Source: CBDTYW01 sp965364735
GTDB taxonomy: Bacteria > Actinomycetota > Nitriliruptoria > Nitriliruptorales > Nitriliruptoraceae
Assembly: GCA_965364735.1 (NCBI GenBank)
Contig: CBDTYW010000025.1
Location: forward strand, 1-21,599
DNA length: 21,599 bases
Reading direction: 5' to 3'
Part shown: in pieces, positions 7,620 through 17,054 of the stretch
Position numbering within the stretch: position 1 is the stretch's first letter
Layout of the letters: each line of letters opens with the position of its first letter
Translations under genes and position numbers: made by a program
Notes under the pieces: model-generated
Database searches by the model: none
Told to the model about the DNA's origin: nothing
The model's input: the letters and a program-made list of their open reading frames with translations, nothing else

Positions 7620-7630
7620 GGGTTCACCGG

Positions 7631-7636
7631 ACTCTA
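7631..7636 (-). promoter_or_regulatory. Candidate -10 element before the PhoU-TrkA_C gene
   Basis: Minus strand reads TAGAGT followed by CCGG, 11 bases before the ATG at 7619, in the 30-base gap after the MgtE-like gene. If used, it would give an almost leaderless transcript, which actinobacteria tolerate. Co-transcription with the upstream gene is at least as likely. Confidence 0.25.
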
Positions 7637-7649
7637 GGACAGGGCGGCG

Positions 7650-8903
7650 TCATCCGACGCCCACGATGGTCATGGCGACGACGAGGCAGAGCACCCCGAG
7701 GAAGTCCATCGCGGCGGTGACGGTCGGGATCCCGTGGGTGTCAGGGTCCAGGCCGAACCGGAACGACAGGGTCGCGGCCGCGTACGCGACGACGGACAGC
7801 AGGAGCAGGGCCATCCCGCCGGCAAGCACCGTGCCGGCGATGAGGATGAGCACCGAGGGCGGCTCGAGGCCGACGAGCACGGCCGCGAGCCAACCCACGA
7901 CCGCCACGCCGACGAACGCGAACATCCCGAGCAACGAGATGAGCGAGACGTCGAGCACGGCCAGCCGGCTGGGCCTGGCCCGCGGCTCGAGCTGGCCCGT
8001 GTGCAGCTTCGACGCGAACCGGCTCGCGAGCATCCCGCCCAGAGAGCCGCAGTTCGCGATGAACGGGGGGATCAGGACGAGCAGGACCGGGATGCCGAGG
8101 AGGCGCTCGGCGCGGCTCTCCATCACGAGGCCGGCCAGCACGTCGACCGTGACCGCGATGGTCAGGACTCCCAGGGACTCGACCACGATCCGGCGGACCA
8201 GCTCGTCCTTGGAACGCACACCGACGATGACCGCGACGATGCCGAGGACGAGGCCGATCGCGCCGAGCGTCAGCGCCAAGGGCTCGCTCCGTAGGACCTG
8301 CGTGGCTGCGAGCAGCGCGGGAAGGGTGACGAGGTCCCCGGTGGCGGTGATCGTCGGAGCTCCGACGTCGTCCATCGCCCAGCCGCGACGCTGGGCCTCC
8401 TTCGCGAGCCGCATCGTCACCCCGACGAGGACCACGGACGAGGCGAGCCCCGCGAGCATCGACACGGCGACGAGCTCGAGGACGGGGATCGTGGCGAGGC
8501 CGAGCAGCCTGCCGATCGTCCAGGCGAGGACCCCGGCCTCGGCGCCGGTGGTCGCCGTGAGCAGCGCCACCGCGCTGATCTGGCGTCCGAGGAAGCTGTC
8601 GCGCGTCAGCACAGGCTCGTACTGGCCGATGAGGATGGCGGTCCCGAGACGCGCCGCCAGCGCACCGAAGATGCTGCCGCGCATGCCGATCGCGGCCGGG
8701 ATCAGGACGAGCAGCCCGGGGTGCGAGGTGATGGTCTCGCGCCCAGCGCCCAGCACCAGACCGGCGACCAGCGTCGCGCCGAGGGCGATGACCAACGCCA
8801 CCGCGCCTCGCTTGATCGCCGACTGCTCGCTCGACCAGTAGCTGCGGACCTCGGCTGCGGGCACGCCGACGATGCGCAGCACGCGGAGCAGCGGCTGCGG
8901 CAC
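7650..8903 (-). CDS. MgtE/SLC41-family divalent cation transporter, membrane domains only
   Basis: Predicted 417 residues, mostly hydrophobic, with about ten membrane helices arranged as two repeats. The first half contains IPAAIGMRGSIFGALAARLG and DDVGAPTITATGDLVTLP; the second half contains LIPPFIANCGSLGGMLASR and DPDTHGIPTVTAAMDFLG. The DPD-x-P-x-T-x-D-x-G signature and the doubled architecture match MgtE/SLC41 magnesium channels and transporters. The cytosolic N domain and CBS pair that gate classical bacterial MgtE are absent, so regulation may be delegated to the downstream PhoU-TrkA_C protein. An in-frame TGA at 8939-8937 limits the N-terminus, leaving the GTG at 8903 as the best start. 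An ATG at 8940 is in another frame. Magnesium is the family default; other divalent cations are possible. Confidence 0.87.
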   Translation of the reverse strand: MPQPLLRVLRIVGVPAAEVRSYWSSEQSAIKRGAVALVIALGATLVAGLVLGAGRETITSHPGLLVLIPAAIGMRGSIFGALAARLGTAILIGQYEPVLTRDSFLGRQISAVALLTATTGAEAGVLAWTIGRLLGLATIPVLELVAVSMLAGLASSVVLVGVTMRLAKEAQRRGWAMDDVGAPTITATGDLVTLPALLAATQVLRSEPLALTLGAIGLVLGIVAVIVGVRSKDELVRRIVVESLGVLTIAVTVDVLAGLVMESRAERLLGIPVLLVLIPPFIANCGSLGGMLASRFASKLHTGQLEPRARPSRLAVLDVSLISLLGMFAFVGVAVVGWLAAVLVGLEPPSVLILIAGTVLAGGMALLLLSVVAYAAATLSFRFGLDPDTHGIPTVTAAMDFLGVLCLVVAMTIVGVG

Positions 8904-8953
8904 GAGGGCGCGGTGCTCCGGCAGTCGAGCGTTCCTTCATGACGACGTCGCGG

Positions 8954-8959
8954 AGGATA
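8954..8959 (-). promoter_or_regulatory. Candidate -10 element of the MgtE-like gene
   Basis: Minus strand reads TATCCT followed by CCGCG, 50 bases before the GTG at 8903. It fits the recurrent TANNNT-C motif. No -35 hexamer is recognised. Confidence 0.4.
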
Positions 8960-9005
8960 GGGGCGGGTGTCAGGAGGCGGCCTCGGGGCATCATCGGGGC
9001 ACGGA

Positions 9006-9011
9006 TAGAAT
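9006..9011 (+). promoter_or_regulatory. Candidate -10 element of the FadE5/DmdC-like gene
   Basis: TAGAAT followed by CGGCC, 36 bases before the ATG at 9048 in the divergent gap with the MgtE-like gene. It is the closest match to the TATAAT consensus in this gap. No -35 is seen. Confidence 0.45.
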
Positions 9012-9047
9012 CGGCCCCGCCTCCCGACGACGCAAGGTGCTCCCCGC

Positions 9048-10847
<1,800 letters not shown>

Positions 10848-11118
10848 CCGCATGGCCCACATGAGTGGTTGACAGGCGCACGCGCGGGGACGATTTCTAT
10901 ATATGTCTCGCTAATACTCACTATGTGCGCGCAGAGTGCCACACTCAGCGAGCGATCGCGGCCGATCGGCGTACCCTCGGGTCATCACGTTCGTTGAACT
11001 GAGCGTGTTCCCGTGGGGCAATGACACCGTGGGTGGGTCTGGTCGCAGTCCCACGGTCGAGCCAGTTGCGAATCCGACACGGGTGCGTCACCTCCGACTC
11101 ACCATTCCCGGATCTCGC
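10848..11118 (+). other. Non-coding 271-base leader region with AT-rich patch and competing hairpins
   Basis: The longest gap in the window. It holds TTGACA at 10869-10874 and an AT-rich run around 10894-10920 (TTTCTATATATG and TAATAC), both unusual in this GC-rich DNA. It also holds a GAGTG-cca-CACTC hairpin (10934-10946) and TACCCT at 10972-10977, a possible -10. CCGTGGG occurs twice (11011-11017 and 11027-11033), and both copies can pair with the single CCCACGG at 11050-11056. The stretch is open in the frame of the downstream gene from a GTG at 10936, but its translation is not protein-like and the signal peptide starts later at 11119. Confidence 0.55.
10972..10977 (+). promoter_or_regulatory. 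Candidate -10 element of the secreted propeller gene
   Basis: TACCCT followed by CGGG, nearly the same string (CGTACCCTC) as that before the nucleotidyltransferase gene at 21261. It would leave an untranslated leader of roughly 135 bases before 11119. The alternative is a promoter in the AT-rich patch further upstream. Confidence 0.35.
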
Positions 11119-13527
11119 ATGCGTCTCTCACACCTCTCACGCTCCGCAGCCGTCGCCCTCGTCGTGGCCGCCACGTCGCTCGTCGGTGTCACCGCCGGCT
11201 CCGCCACGCCCGGCGACGCCGGGGTTCCGGACCTCCCACGCCTCGACACCCCGTATGTCGTGAACGGGGCGGTCTGGGACGCTGACCTCGCCGGCGGCAT
11301 CGGCGTCGTGGTCGGCGACTTCACCCGCGTCCGCGAGGACGGCCCGGCCGGCGCGCTCCACGAGCAGTCCTACTTCATGGCCTTCGACTACGACACCGGC
11401 ATGCTGCGCACGGACCTGATGCCGCAGTTCAACGGCCCGATCTACGAGGTCGAGGCCTCCGAGGACGGCACGGCGGTCTACGTCGGTGGCACGTTCACCG
11501 ACGTCGACGGCACGACCCGCAACCGCCTCGCCCGCATCAACCTCGCGGACGGCTCCGTCGACGCGACGTTCGCCCCGTCCGTCTCCGCCAAGGTCGATGG
11601 CCTGGCCGTCGGCAACGGCAAGGTCTACCTCGGCGGCGACTTCCAGATGATCAACGGCGCCAGCCGCAGCCTGCTCGGCGCGGTCGACGCCGTCACCGGC
11701 TGGACCGACTCGTCGTTCGACCTGCCCGTCACTGGGCCGATCGCCAAGGGCGGCGCAGGCACCGTCCGCGCCGTCGACCTCAGCCCCGACGGCTCGACGC
11801 TCCTCAGCGTGCACAACTCGCGCTTCGTCGACGGCCAGGATCGAGCCGGGGTCGCGCTCATCGACCTGACCGGGCCGACCGCTGAGGTCTCGCCGTGGTT
11901 CACGAGCCTGTACCGCGACAACTACTCGCGCTGCTCGGGTGGCGCCCTGGCGCTGCGCGACGGCGAGTTCTCGCCGGACGGCTCCTACTTCGCGACCGTC
12001 GGTCGGGGCAACGACCGTCCGCCGGTCTGCGACTCCACGATCGCGCTGCCGACCACGGCGGACGCGGACGGCGACACCGACCCGAACTGGATCACCCGTC
12101 ACCACGACTCGGTCTACTCGATCGCGATCAGCCCGGACGCCGTCTTCGTCGGCGGCCACTTCTTCGACGTCGAGGAGCCGGGCTACGGCGACCCCGAGCC
12201 GTGGGTCCCCGGCAACCCGAACACGATCTATGACTGCGCCAACCAGTGCGCCTACGAGACCCTCGCACCCGAGGTCGGGCGTCGTGACCAGCTCGCGGCC
12301 CTCAACCCGGTCGACGGCAAGGCGTTCTCGTGGGACCCGATCTCCAACGCGTTCAAGGCCGTGAGCGCGCTCACGTGGACGTCCGAGGGGCTCTTCGTCG
12401 GCCAGGACCGTGACCGTCTCGGCGGCTTCGAGGTCGGCCGGTTCGGCGTCTACGCCGTCGACGACCTGCCGGTCGAGGACAACGAGATCCCGGTCGCGAC
12501 GATCGATGTTCCCGCCGCCGGCGGGATCCTCGCAGCCGGTCCGCTGACCTTCAGCGGGGACGCGACCGACGACGTCGGTGTGGACGAGGTCCGCGTCGGC
12601 ATCCGCGACAACGCCAGCAACCAGTGGCTCGACGCGGCGACCGGCCAGTTCGGTCCGTGGACGACCAACCTCGCCACCCTCGATGTTCCTGGAGGTCCGG
12701 CGGTCGGCTGGACGCTCGACGTCACCCTGCCCGACGGGGACTTCCTGATGACCACGTTCGCGGTCGACCAGGCCAACAAGGTCTCCGCCACCGTGTACTC
12801 GGGCTTCACCACGACGAGCGGCCCGATCGACCAGGCGCCGCCGTCCGTCACCACGTCCGTCCCGGCACCCGCCGAGGCGTTCCCGGCTGGGGCGCTCGCG
12901 ATCAGCGGGACCGCCACCGACGACGTCGAGGTCGTGACCGTGACGCTCGCGCTCAAGGACAAGGCGAACAACTTCTGGTTCGACGTCGCGTCGCAGACCT
13001 TCGTCGCGGGCTACCGCACCTTCCCGGCAACGCTCGACGCGGCCGGCACGCCGTCCACCGGATGGTCTGCCAACGTCGCGGTCCCCGCGGGGTCGTTCAC
13101 CCTGACCAGCTTCGCGATCGACGGCGTCGGCAACGAGAGCGCGCGGGTCTACCGCTCCTTCACCGCCTTCTCCGGGCAGCAGGACACCACCGCGCCGACG
13201 GTGGCCCTCACCAACCCGGTCCCGCAGTCCACGATCGCCGGTCCCACGATCACGGTCGACGGCAGCGCCGACGACAACATCGGCGTCGCGTCGGTCCAGG
13301 TCGCCATCCGCCGCAACGCGGACAACCTCTGGTGGAACGCGTCGACGCAGACGTGGGGAGGGTTCACCACCTTCAACGCCACGCTCGCCACCCCCGGCGG
13401 CACGTCGACGACCTTCGCCACGACGGGGCAGGCCGCTCCGGCCGGCACCTACCTCGTGCAGGTCCGCTCGGTCGACGCCTCGGCCAACCAGTCCGCCTGG
13501 AAGTACTCGAGCGTCACGGTCAGCTGA
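11119..13527 (+). CDS. Secreted beta-propeller protein with three C-terminal Ig-like repeats
   Basis: Predicted 802 residues. A Sec signal peptide is at 1-31 (MRLSHLSRS, then an Ala/Val-rich core ending near AGSAT). Residues 35-450 carry repeated blades such as VYVGGTFTDVDGTTRNRLARI and VYLGGDFQMINGASRSLLGAV, the pattern of delta-60/DUF5122-type propellers seen in actinobacterial exoproteins. Four Cys in two close groups (CSGG/CDST and DCANQC) could form disulfides. Three Ig-like repeats of about 105 residues follow (about 457-565, 574-683, 692-802), each starting with TDDVxV- or DDNIGV-type loops and containing a N-x-WxD/N motif. No LPXTG or membrane anchor is seen at the C-terminus, so it is probably released or non-covalently surface-bound. 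The start is set by the signal peptide. Its last codons overlap the stop codon of the convergent gene. Function unknown; adhesion or glycan binding would be a guess. Confidence 0.85.
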   Translation: MRLSHLSRSAAVALVVAATSLVGVTAGSATPGDAGVPDLPRLDTPYVVNGAVWDADLAGGIGVVVGDFTRVREDGPAGALHEQSYFMAFDYDTGMLRTDLMPQFNGPIYEVEASEDGTAVYVGGTFTDVDGTTRNRLARINLADGSVDATFAPSVSAKVDGLAVGNGKVYLGGDFQMINGASRSLLGAVDAVTGWTDSSFDLPVTGPIAKGGAGTVRAVDLSPDGSTLLSVHNSRFVDGQDRAGVALIDLTGPTAEVSPWFTSLYRDNYSRCSGGALALRDGEFSPDGSYFATVGRGNDRPPVCDSTIALPTTADADGDTDPNWITRHHDSVYSIAISPDAVFVGGHFFDVEEPGYGDPEPWVPGNPNTIYDCANQCAYETLAPEVGRRDQLAALNPVDGKAFSWDPISNAFKAVSALTWTSEGLFVGQDRDRLGGFEVGRFGVYAVDDLPVEDNEIPVATIDVPAAGGILAAGPLTFSGDATDDVGVDEVRVGIRDNASNQWLDAATGQFGPWTTNLATLDVPGGPAVGWTLDVTLPDGDFLMTTFAVDQANKVSATVYSGFTTTSGPIDQAPPSVTTSVPAPAEAFPAGALAISGTATDDVEVVTVTLALKDKANNFWFDVASQTFVAGYRTFPATLDAAGTPSTGWSANVAVPAGSFTLTSFAIDGVGNESARVYRSFTAFSGQQDTTAPTVALTNPVPQSTIAGPTITVDGSADDNIGVASVQVAIRRNADNLWWNASTQTWGGFTTFNATLATPGGTSTTFATTGQAAPAGTYLVQVRSVDASANQSAWKYSSVTVS

Positions 13528-14263
13528 CCGAGCCTCCGCCCAACCACGCGCCGACCCCCTCGCCCGACGCGGCGAGGCGGTCGGCGCGGTCGAGCAGCAG
13601 GGTCGAGCGGAGGGTGACCAGCGGCCGCACGACCAGCGCAGGGATCCAGCTCGCCGGGCGGGTGACGCCGTCCAGGCCCAGCACGCCGTCCTGGGGAAGC
13701 GCGACCGCTCGCGCGATCAGCTCGGCCTGGGTGAAGGCGTGCCCATCGGCGACGAGCGCCGGGAGGTCCGCTGACGCGCGTGAAGGCGGCGGGGCGTCCG
13801 GGAAGGCCTGCACCGCGATCGCCCACGGCTCCGCGCCATCGCCGGCGTCAGCATCGGCCGGGCTGCCGTCCGCGGCGTCGCCCCACACCCAGACGTCGTC
13901 GTGTTCGGGCGTCGGCCGCGAGTCGTGGAAGACCGCGACGGTGCAGCTGGCTGCGAGCGGGTGATCGCGGTCGGTCACGACGCCGATCCCGCTCGCCCAC
14001 GCCGCGAGGCAGACCGCGGCGGCCATCCACCCGGGTGGACCGTCGAGCAGCAGGTGGTCACCGGGCTCGAGCATGGCGTCGATCTCGAGCAGGTGAGCGC
14101 CCTTGGCCGCCCACTGGGCGAGGGTCGCGAACCCCTGCTCCTCGCGGCCGTCCGGCCGGATCACCGTGATGGCCGGACGATGCCCACCGTGCTGGCGCAC
14201 GTGAGCCAGCGCGGCGCCGAGGTCGGCGGGGACATGGGCGCTCGGACGTCGTTGCAGCTGCAC
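13520..14263 (-). CDS. TIGR03089-type AMP-synthetase-like protein
   Basis: Predicted 247 residues. It resembles the short N-terminal fragment of AMP-dependent synthetases defined as the actinobacterial family TIGR03089: DLGAALAHVRQHGGHRPAIT, then FATLAQWAAKGAHLL, LEPGDHLLLDGPPGWMAAAVCLAAWASGIGVV, and later ALVADGHAFTQAELIARA. The lysine- and ATP-binding C-terminal lobe of true synthetases is absent, so adenylation activity is not expected. Family function is unknown. Members commonly sit beside LCP and rmlD genes, as here and at Rv3268 in M. tuberculosis. I chose the GTG at 14263, which has GAGGAG ten bases upstream; the frame is open to 14359 but that part is basic low-complexity sequence. 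Its stop codon (13522-13520) lies inside the last codons of the convergent secreted-protein gene. Confidence 0.8.
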   Translation of the reverse strand: MQLQRRPSAHVPADLGAALAHVRQHGGHRPAITVIRPDGREEQGFATLAQWAAKGAHLLEIDAMLEPGDHLLLDGPPGWMAAAVCLAAWASGIGVVTDRDHPLAASCTVAVFHDSRPTPEHDDVWVWGDAADGSPADADAGDGAEPWAIAVQAFPDAPPPSRASADLPALVADGHAFTQAELIARAVALPQDGVLGLDGVTRPASWIPALVVRPLVTLRSTLLLDRADRLAASGEGVGAWLGGGSVS

Positions 14264-14313
14264 GGGGACGGGGCTCCTCGGACGGGGGCACCGGCGGGGA
14301 GGCCGGGTCCTCG

Positions 14314-14323
14314 ATGCTAGGTT
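14314..14323. promoter_or_regulatory. Candidate divergent -10 elements of the TIGR03089 and LCP genes
   Basis: Plus strand reads TAGGTT (14318-14323), 50 bases before the GTG at 14374. Minus strand reads TAGCAT (14319-14314), followed by CGAGG, 50 bases before the GTG at 14263. As between the carboxylase and ligase genes, the two hexamers share a central TA (within CTAG). If the plus-strand element is real, it excludes the ATG at 14314 as the LCP start. Confidence 0.4.
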
Positions 14324-14373
14324 GCTCACCTCCCCGTCCTCTCCTCGTGCCCCCGACAAGGCAGCCCTCCTCC

Positions 14374-15660
14374 GTGACCGGACTGCGCCCCTCGGTCTTC
14401 ACGAGTCCGCGTCAGCGGCGTCGGAAGAAGGCCTCCCGGATCGCCCGCATCAGCGGTGCGGTCCTTGGCGTGATCGCCGTGGTCATCGTCATCGTCACGC
14501 TGCTGCTCCAGCGTCACGCGGCGACGCGGATCGAGGCGTTGCCCGTGGCAGCCCTCGGCACGCCGGCCGCAGACGCTCCGGGCCCGACGTCGACGGATCT
14601 GCGCACGACGCTGGTCGTCACCACCGACGGGGTCGTCGACGACGCCACGCTCCTCGACGGCATCCTCCTCGTGCAGGCGAGCTCCCGTCGTGACCGACCT
14701 GCCGTGCTGTCCTTCCCGATCGACCTGAAGGTCGCGGTGACCGGCGTCGGCCAGCTGCGCCTCGACGAGGTCTGGGCCGACGGGGGCGCGGACCTGCTGA
14801 CCGCGACGCTGCGGGACTACACCGGCATGCGCGTCGATCACTTCGTCGAGGTCGATCTCACCCTCGCCACGGCCGTCGCGGACGCGGTCGGCGGCGTCGA
14901 GATCTGCATCGACCGACCGGCGGTGGACCGTGAGGCCGGCCTCGAGCTCGGCGTGGGCTGCCACGTCGTCAACGGCACGGACGCAGACATCTTCGTGCGC
15001 TCGCGGCTCATCGTCGAGTCGACCGGGGTCGATCCCGTCGCCGGCCGGATCCAGCGCCAGCACGCGTTCTTCAGCGCGGTCATGCGCGAGGCGTCCTCGC
15101 CGCGGACCTTCATCGACCCGTTCCGGGCGCGCGCAGTCCTCGACATCGTGGGGCGCAGCGTCAGGACCGACAGCGACCTCGGGCTCTTCGGGATGGTCAG
15201 GTTCGCGAACAGCGTCGAGGATGTCACCGGCGAAGGCATTGAGCAGCGCATCGTCCCGAGCTACTTCTCCAACGACACCGGGTTCGGGCAGCCCTACCCC
15301 GAGCAGGCGGAGGCGATCTTCCAGGCCCTGCGGGAGGGTCGGCCGATGCCGGAGCTCGGCCTGACCTCCCCACGCGAGCTGGTGCCGGAGGACGTCCAGG
15401 TCCAGGTGCTCAACGGCGTCGGGACCGAGGGGCTCGCCAGCGAGGTCGGGGACCTGCTCGCAGCCCGCGGGTTCGGCATCGAGAGCGTCGGCAACTTCGA
15501 GGGCTTCGGCGTCGTCGAGACCCTGATCGCCCACGGGCCCGGTGACGAGGCCAAGGCCGCGCTCGTCGCACGCTTCTTCGACGGACGGATCGTGTCCACC
15601 TCACGGCTCCCTGCCGGCGTGGACGTGCTCGTGACCATCGGCGAAGACGCGACCTCGTGA
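14374..15660 (+). CDS. LytR-CpsA-Psr family protein with LytR_C tail, degenerate active site
   Basis: Predicted 428 residues from the GTG at 14374 (GTG 14347 and ATG 14314 are alternative in-frame starts). A basic cytoplasmic N-terminus (RQRRRKKASR) precedes one membrane helix (ISGAVLGVIAVVIVIVTLLL). The extracellular LCP domain contains DHFVEVDLTLATAVADAVGG, RSRLIVEST and GRIQRQHAFF, and a LytR_C domain follows (VQVQVLNGVGTEGLASEVG). LCP enzymes transfer lipid-linked glycans to peptidoglycan. Two usually conserved pyrophosphate-binding Arg sites are not kept here: the GSDxR motif reads TTDGV (Asp codon 14626) and the SxPRD motif reads SFPID (Ile codon 14719). The second Arg cluster (RSR...GRIQRQ) is kept. 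It overlaps the next LCP gene by GTGA, so the pair is translationally coupled; this copy may be an accessory paralogue. Confidence 0.87.
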   Translation: MTGLRPSVFTSPRQRRRKKASRIARISGAVLGVIAVVIVIVTLLLQRHAATRIEALPVAALGTPAADAPGPTSTDLRTTLVVTTDGVVDDATLLDGILLVQASSRRDRPAVLSFPIDLKVAVTGVGQLRLDEVWADGGADLLTATLRDYTGMRVDHFVEVDLTLATAVADAVGGVEICIDRPAVDREAGLELGVGCHVVNGTDADIFVRSRLIVESTGVDPVAGRIQRQHAFFSAVMREASSPRTFIDPFRARAVLDIVGRSVRTDSDLGLFGMVRFANSVEDVTGEGIEQRIVPSYFSNDTGFGQPYPEQAEAIFQALREGRPMPELGLTSPRELVPEDVQVQVLNGVGTEGLASEVGDLLAARGFGIESVGNFEGFGVVETLIAHGPGDEAKAALVARFFDGRIVSTSRLPAGVDVLVTIGEDATS

Positions 15661-17054
15661 GCACCATGACGGCCTCGGCCAGCGGCGCGTGGGGTCCCAC
15701 GGTCCGAGGTGGCCGTCGACGTGGCGTCGAGCGATGGATCAAGATCATCGCCCTGCTGCTCGTCCTGGCATCGATCGCCGCGTTCGCGGTGGGGGCGTCG
15801 CTGTACCGCGTGGCCGACCAGGCGATCACCCGCGTGCCCGTGCCGGTGCTCGAGGAGGCTCCGTCCCCCGCCCACCAGCAGAACTTCCTCATCGTCGGGT
15901 CGGACTCGCGCGACGGTCTGACCGACGAGCAGCTCGTCGAGTACACGCTCGGTGTCGGCGACGAGCTCGAGGGGACGGAAGGTCAGCGCAGCGACACCGT
16001 GATCCTCGTGTCGATCCTCGCCGAGCGCACCGGCGTGAACGTCGTCTCGTTCCCGCGCGATCTGTACGTGCTGGAGGACGGCGCCCCGATCAAGCTCACC
16101 GAGGCGTTCTTCGGGGGGCCGAACAACCTCGTCGACGTCGTGAGCTCCAACTTCGGGCTGCCGATCAACCACTACGTCGAGGTCTCCGTCATCGGGTTCA
16201 TCTCCGCGGTCGACGCGGTGGGGTTCGTGACGATCTGCCTCGAGGAGCCGCTGGTGGACCCGGCCTCGGGCGCGGACTTCTCGGCCGGCTGCCACGACAT
16301 GGGCCCGAAGGAGGCGCTGTCCTACGTGCGGTCGCGGCGCGGTCGTCTCGGTGACTTCGAGCGGATCACCCGACAGCAGAAGTTCATGCGGGCGCTGGTT
16401 GCGCGGCTCACGGACCTGAAGCTGCTCGTGAACATCCCGAACCTCTTCCGCGTCGTCGACCGGGTCGGCAGCAACATCACCTTCGACGACTCGCTCGGTC
16501 TGGGGTCGTTGCGGAGCCTCGCCGACGAGGCACGTGGTCTGGCCGAGGGCGACCTCGACATGATCGTCGTGCCCGGCTACGTCGAGACCGTCGGGCAGCT
16601 CAGCTTCGTCCTGGCCTACGAGCCCGGCCTCGACGCGCTGGTCGCCGACGTCAACGCGGGTCGGCAGCTCACCCCGCGCGGCACCGCGGCCGAACGTGCG
16701 GAGACCCGCGTGGCGATCTGGAGCGCGGGCCGCACCGGTGGGGCTGACCTCGTCGAGCGGACGCTCAACTGGGGTGGCTACCGCGCTCGGCCGCGCGGCG
16801 AGGGCCAGCTCCCGGGGGGCGAGATCACCACCGTCTACTCGCTGGGCAACGACGAGATGGCCGCGTGGGTCGCCGCACATCTGGGCGCCGAGGTCGCGAC
16901 GCTGCCAGACTCGGTCACGCCGCCGGGCGACGTCGAGGTGCTGGTGGTCGTCGGGAACGACGCCGGGCAGGCATCCTTGGCAGCGAGCGACCCGTCAACC
17001 GCGCGAGCCGAGCAGATCGCGTCACGAACCACGCCGTCGGAGGCACCGTCATGA
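15657..17054 (+). CDS. LytR-CpsA-Psr family glycan phosphotransferase with LytR_C tail
   Basis: Predicted 465 residues from GTG 15657 (ATG 15666 is an alternative). A basic N-terminus (RGGRRRGVERW) is followed by a membrane helix (about 27-48) and an extracellular LCP domain with the full catalytic set: LIVGSDSRDG (D83, R85), VSFPRDLYV (R134, D135), and YVRSRRGRLGDFERITRQQ (R225, R227, R236, R239). A LytR_C domain lies near residues 355-445. LCP enzymes move a glycan from an undecaprenyl/decaprenyl pyrophosphate carrier onto peptidoglycan, with Arg and Asp residues gripping the pyrophosphate and a metal. Its position just before the rhamnose genes suggests that its substrate is the rhamnose-containing polymer made by this operon. 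Its ATGA overlap with rmlA couples translation. Confidence 0.93.
   Translation: MSTMTASASGAWGPTVRGGRRRGVERWIKIIALLLVLASIAAFAVGASLYRVADQAITRVPVPVLEEAPSPAHQQNFLIVGSDSRDGLTDEQLVEYTLGVGDELEGTEGQRSDTVILVSILAERTGVNVVSFPRDLYVLEDGAPIKLTEAFFGGPNNLVDVVSSNFGLPINHYVEVSVIGFISAVDAVGFVTICLEEPLVDPASGADFSAGCHDMGPKEALSYVRSRRGRLGDFERITRQQKFMRALVARLTDLKLLVNIPNLFRVVDRVGSNITFDDSLGLGSLRSLADEARGLAEGDLDMIVVPGYVETVGQLSFVLAYEPGLDALVADVNAGRQLTPRGTAAERAETRVAIWSAGRTGGADLVERTLNWGGYRARPRGEGQLPGGEITTVYSLGNDEMAAWVAAHLGAEVATLPDSVTPPGDVEVLVVVGNDAGQASLAASDPSTARAEQIASRTTPSEAPS

Noticed and set aside
7240..8841. A 533-codon plus-strand open frame
   Set aside because: It is antisense to the PhoU-TrkA_C and MgtE-like genes and translates to Ser/Thr/Arg-rich low-complexity sequence, the usual shadow in GC-rich DNA.
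10869..10903. TTGACA with downstream TATATA as a sigma-70 promoter
   Set aside because: The spacer is 23 bases, too long for a normal promoter; kept only as part of the AT-rich leader description.
10936..11118. N-terminal extension of the secreted protein from a GTG at 10936
   Set aside because: It would place about 61 non-protein-like residues before a textbook signal peptide that begins at 11119.
10972..11118. Known riboswitch (c-di-AMP ydaO or c-di-GMP type) before the secreted gene
   Set aside because: I could not align the conserved core elements of either class; only competing stems are visible.
15294..16880. A 528-codon minus-strand open frame
   Set aside because: Antisense to the two LCP genes and compositionally like a shadow frame.
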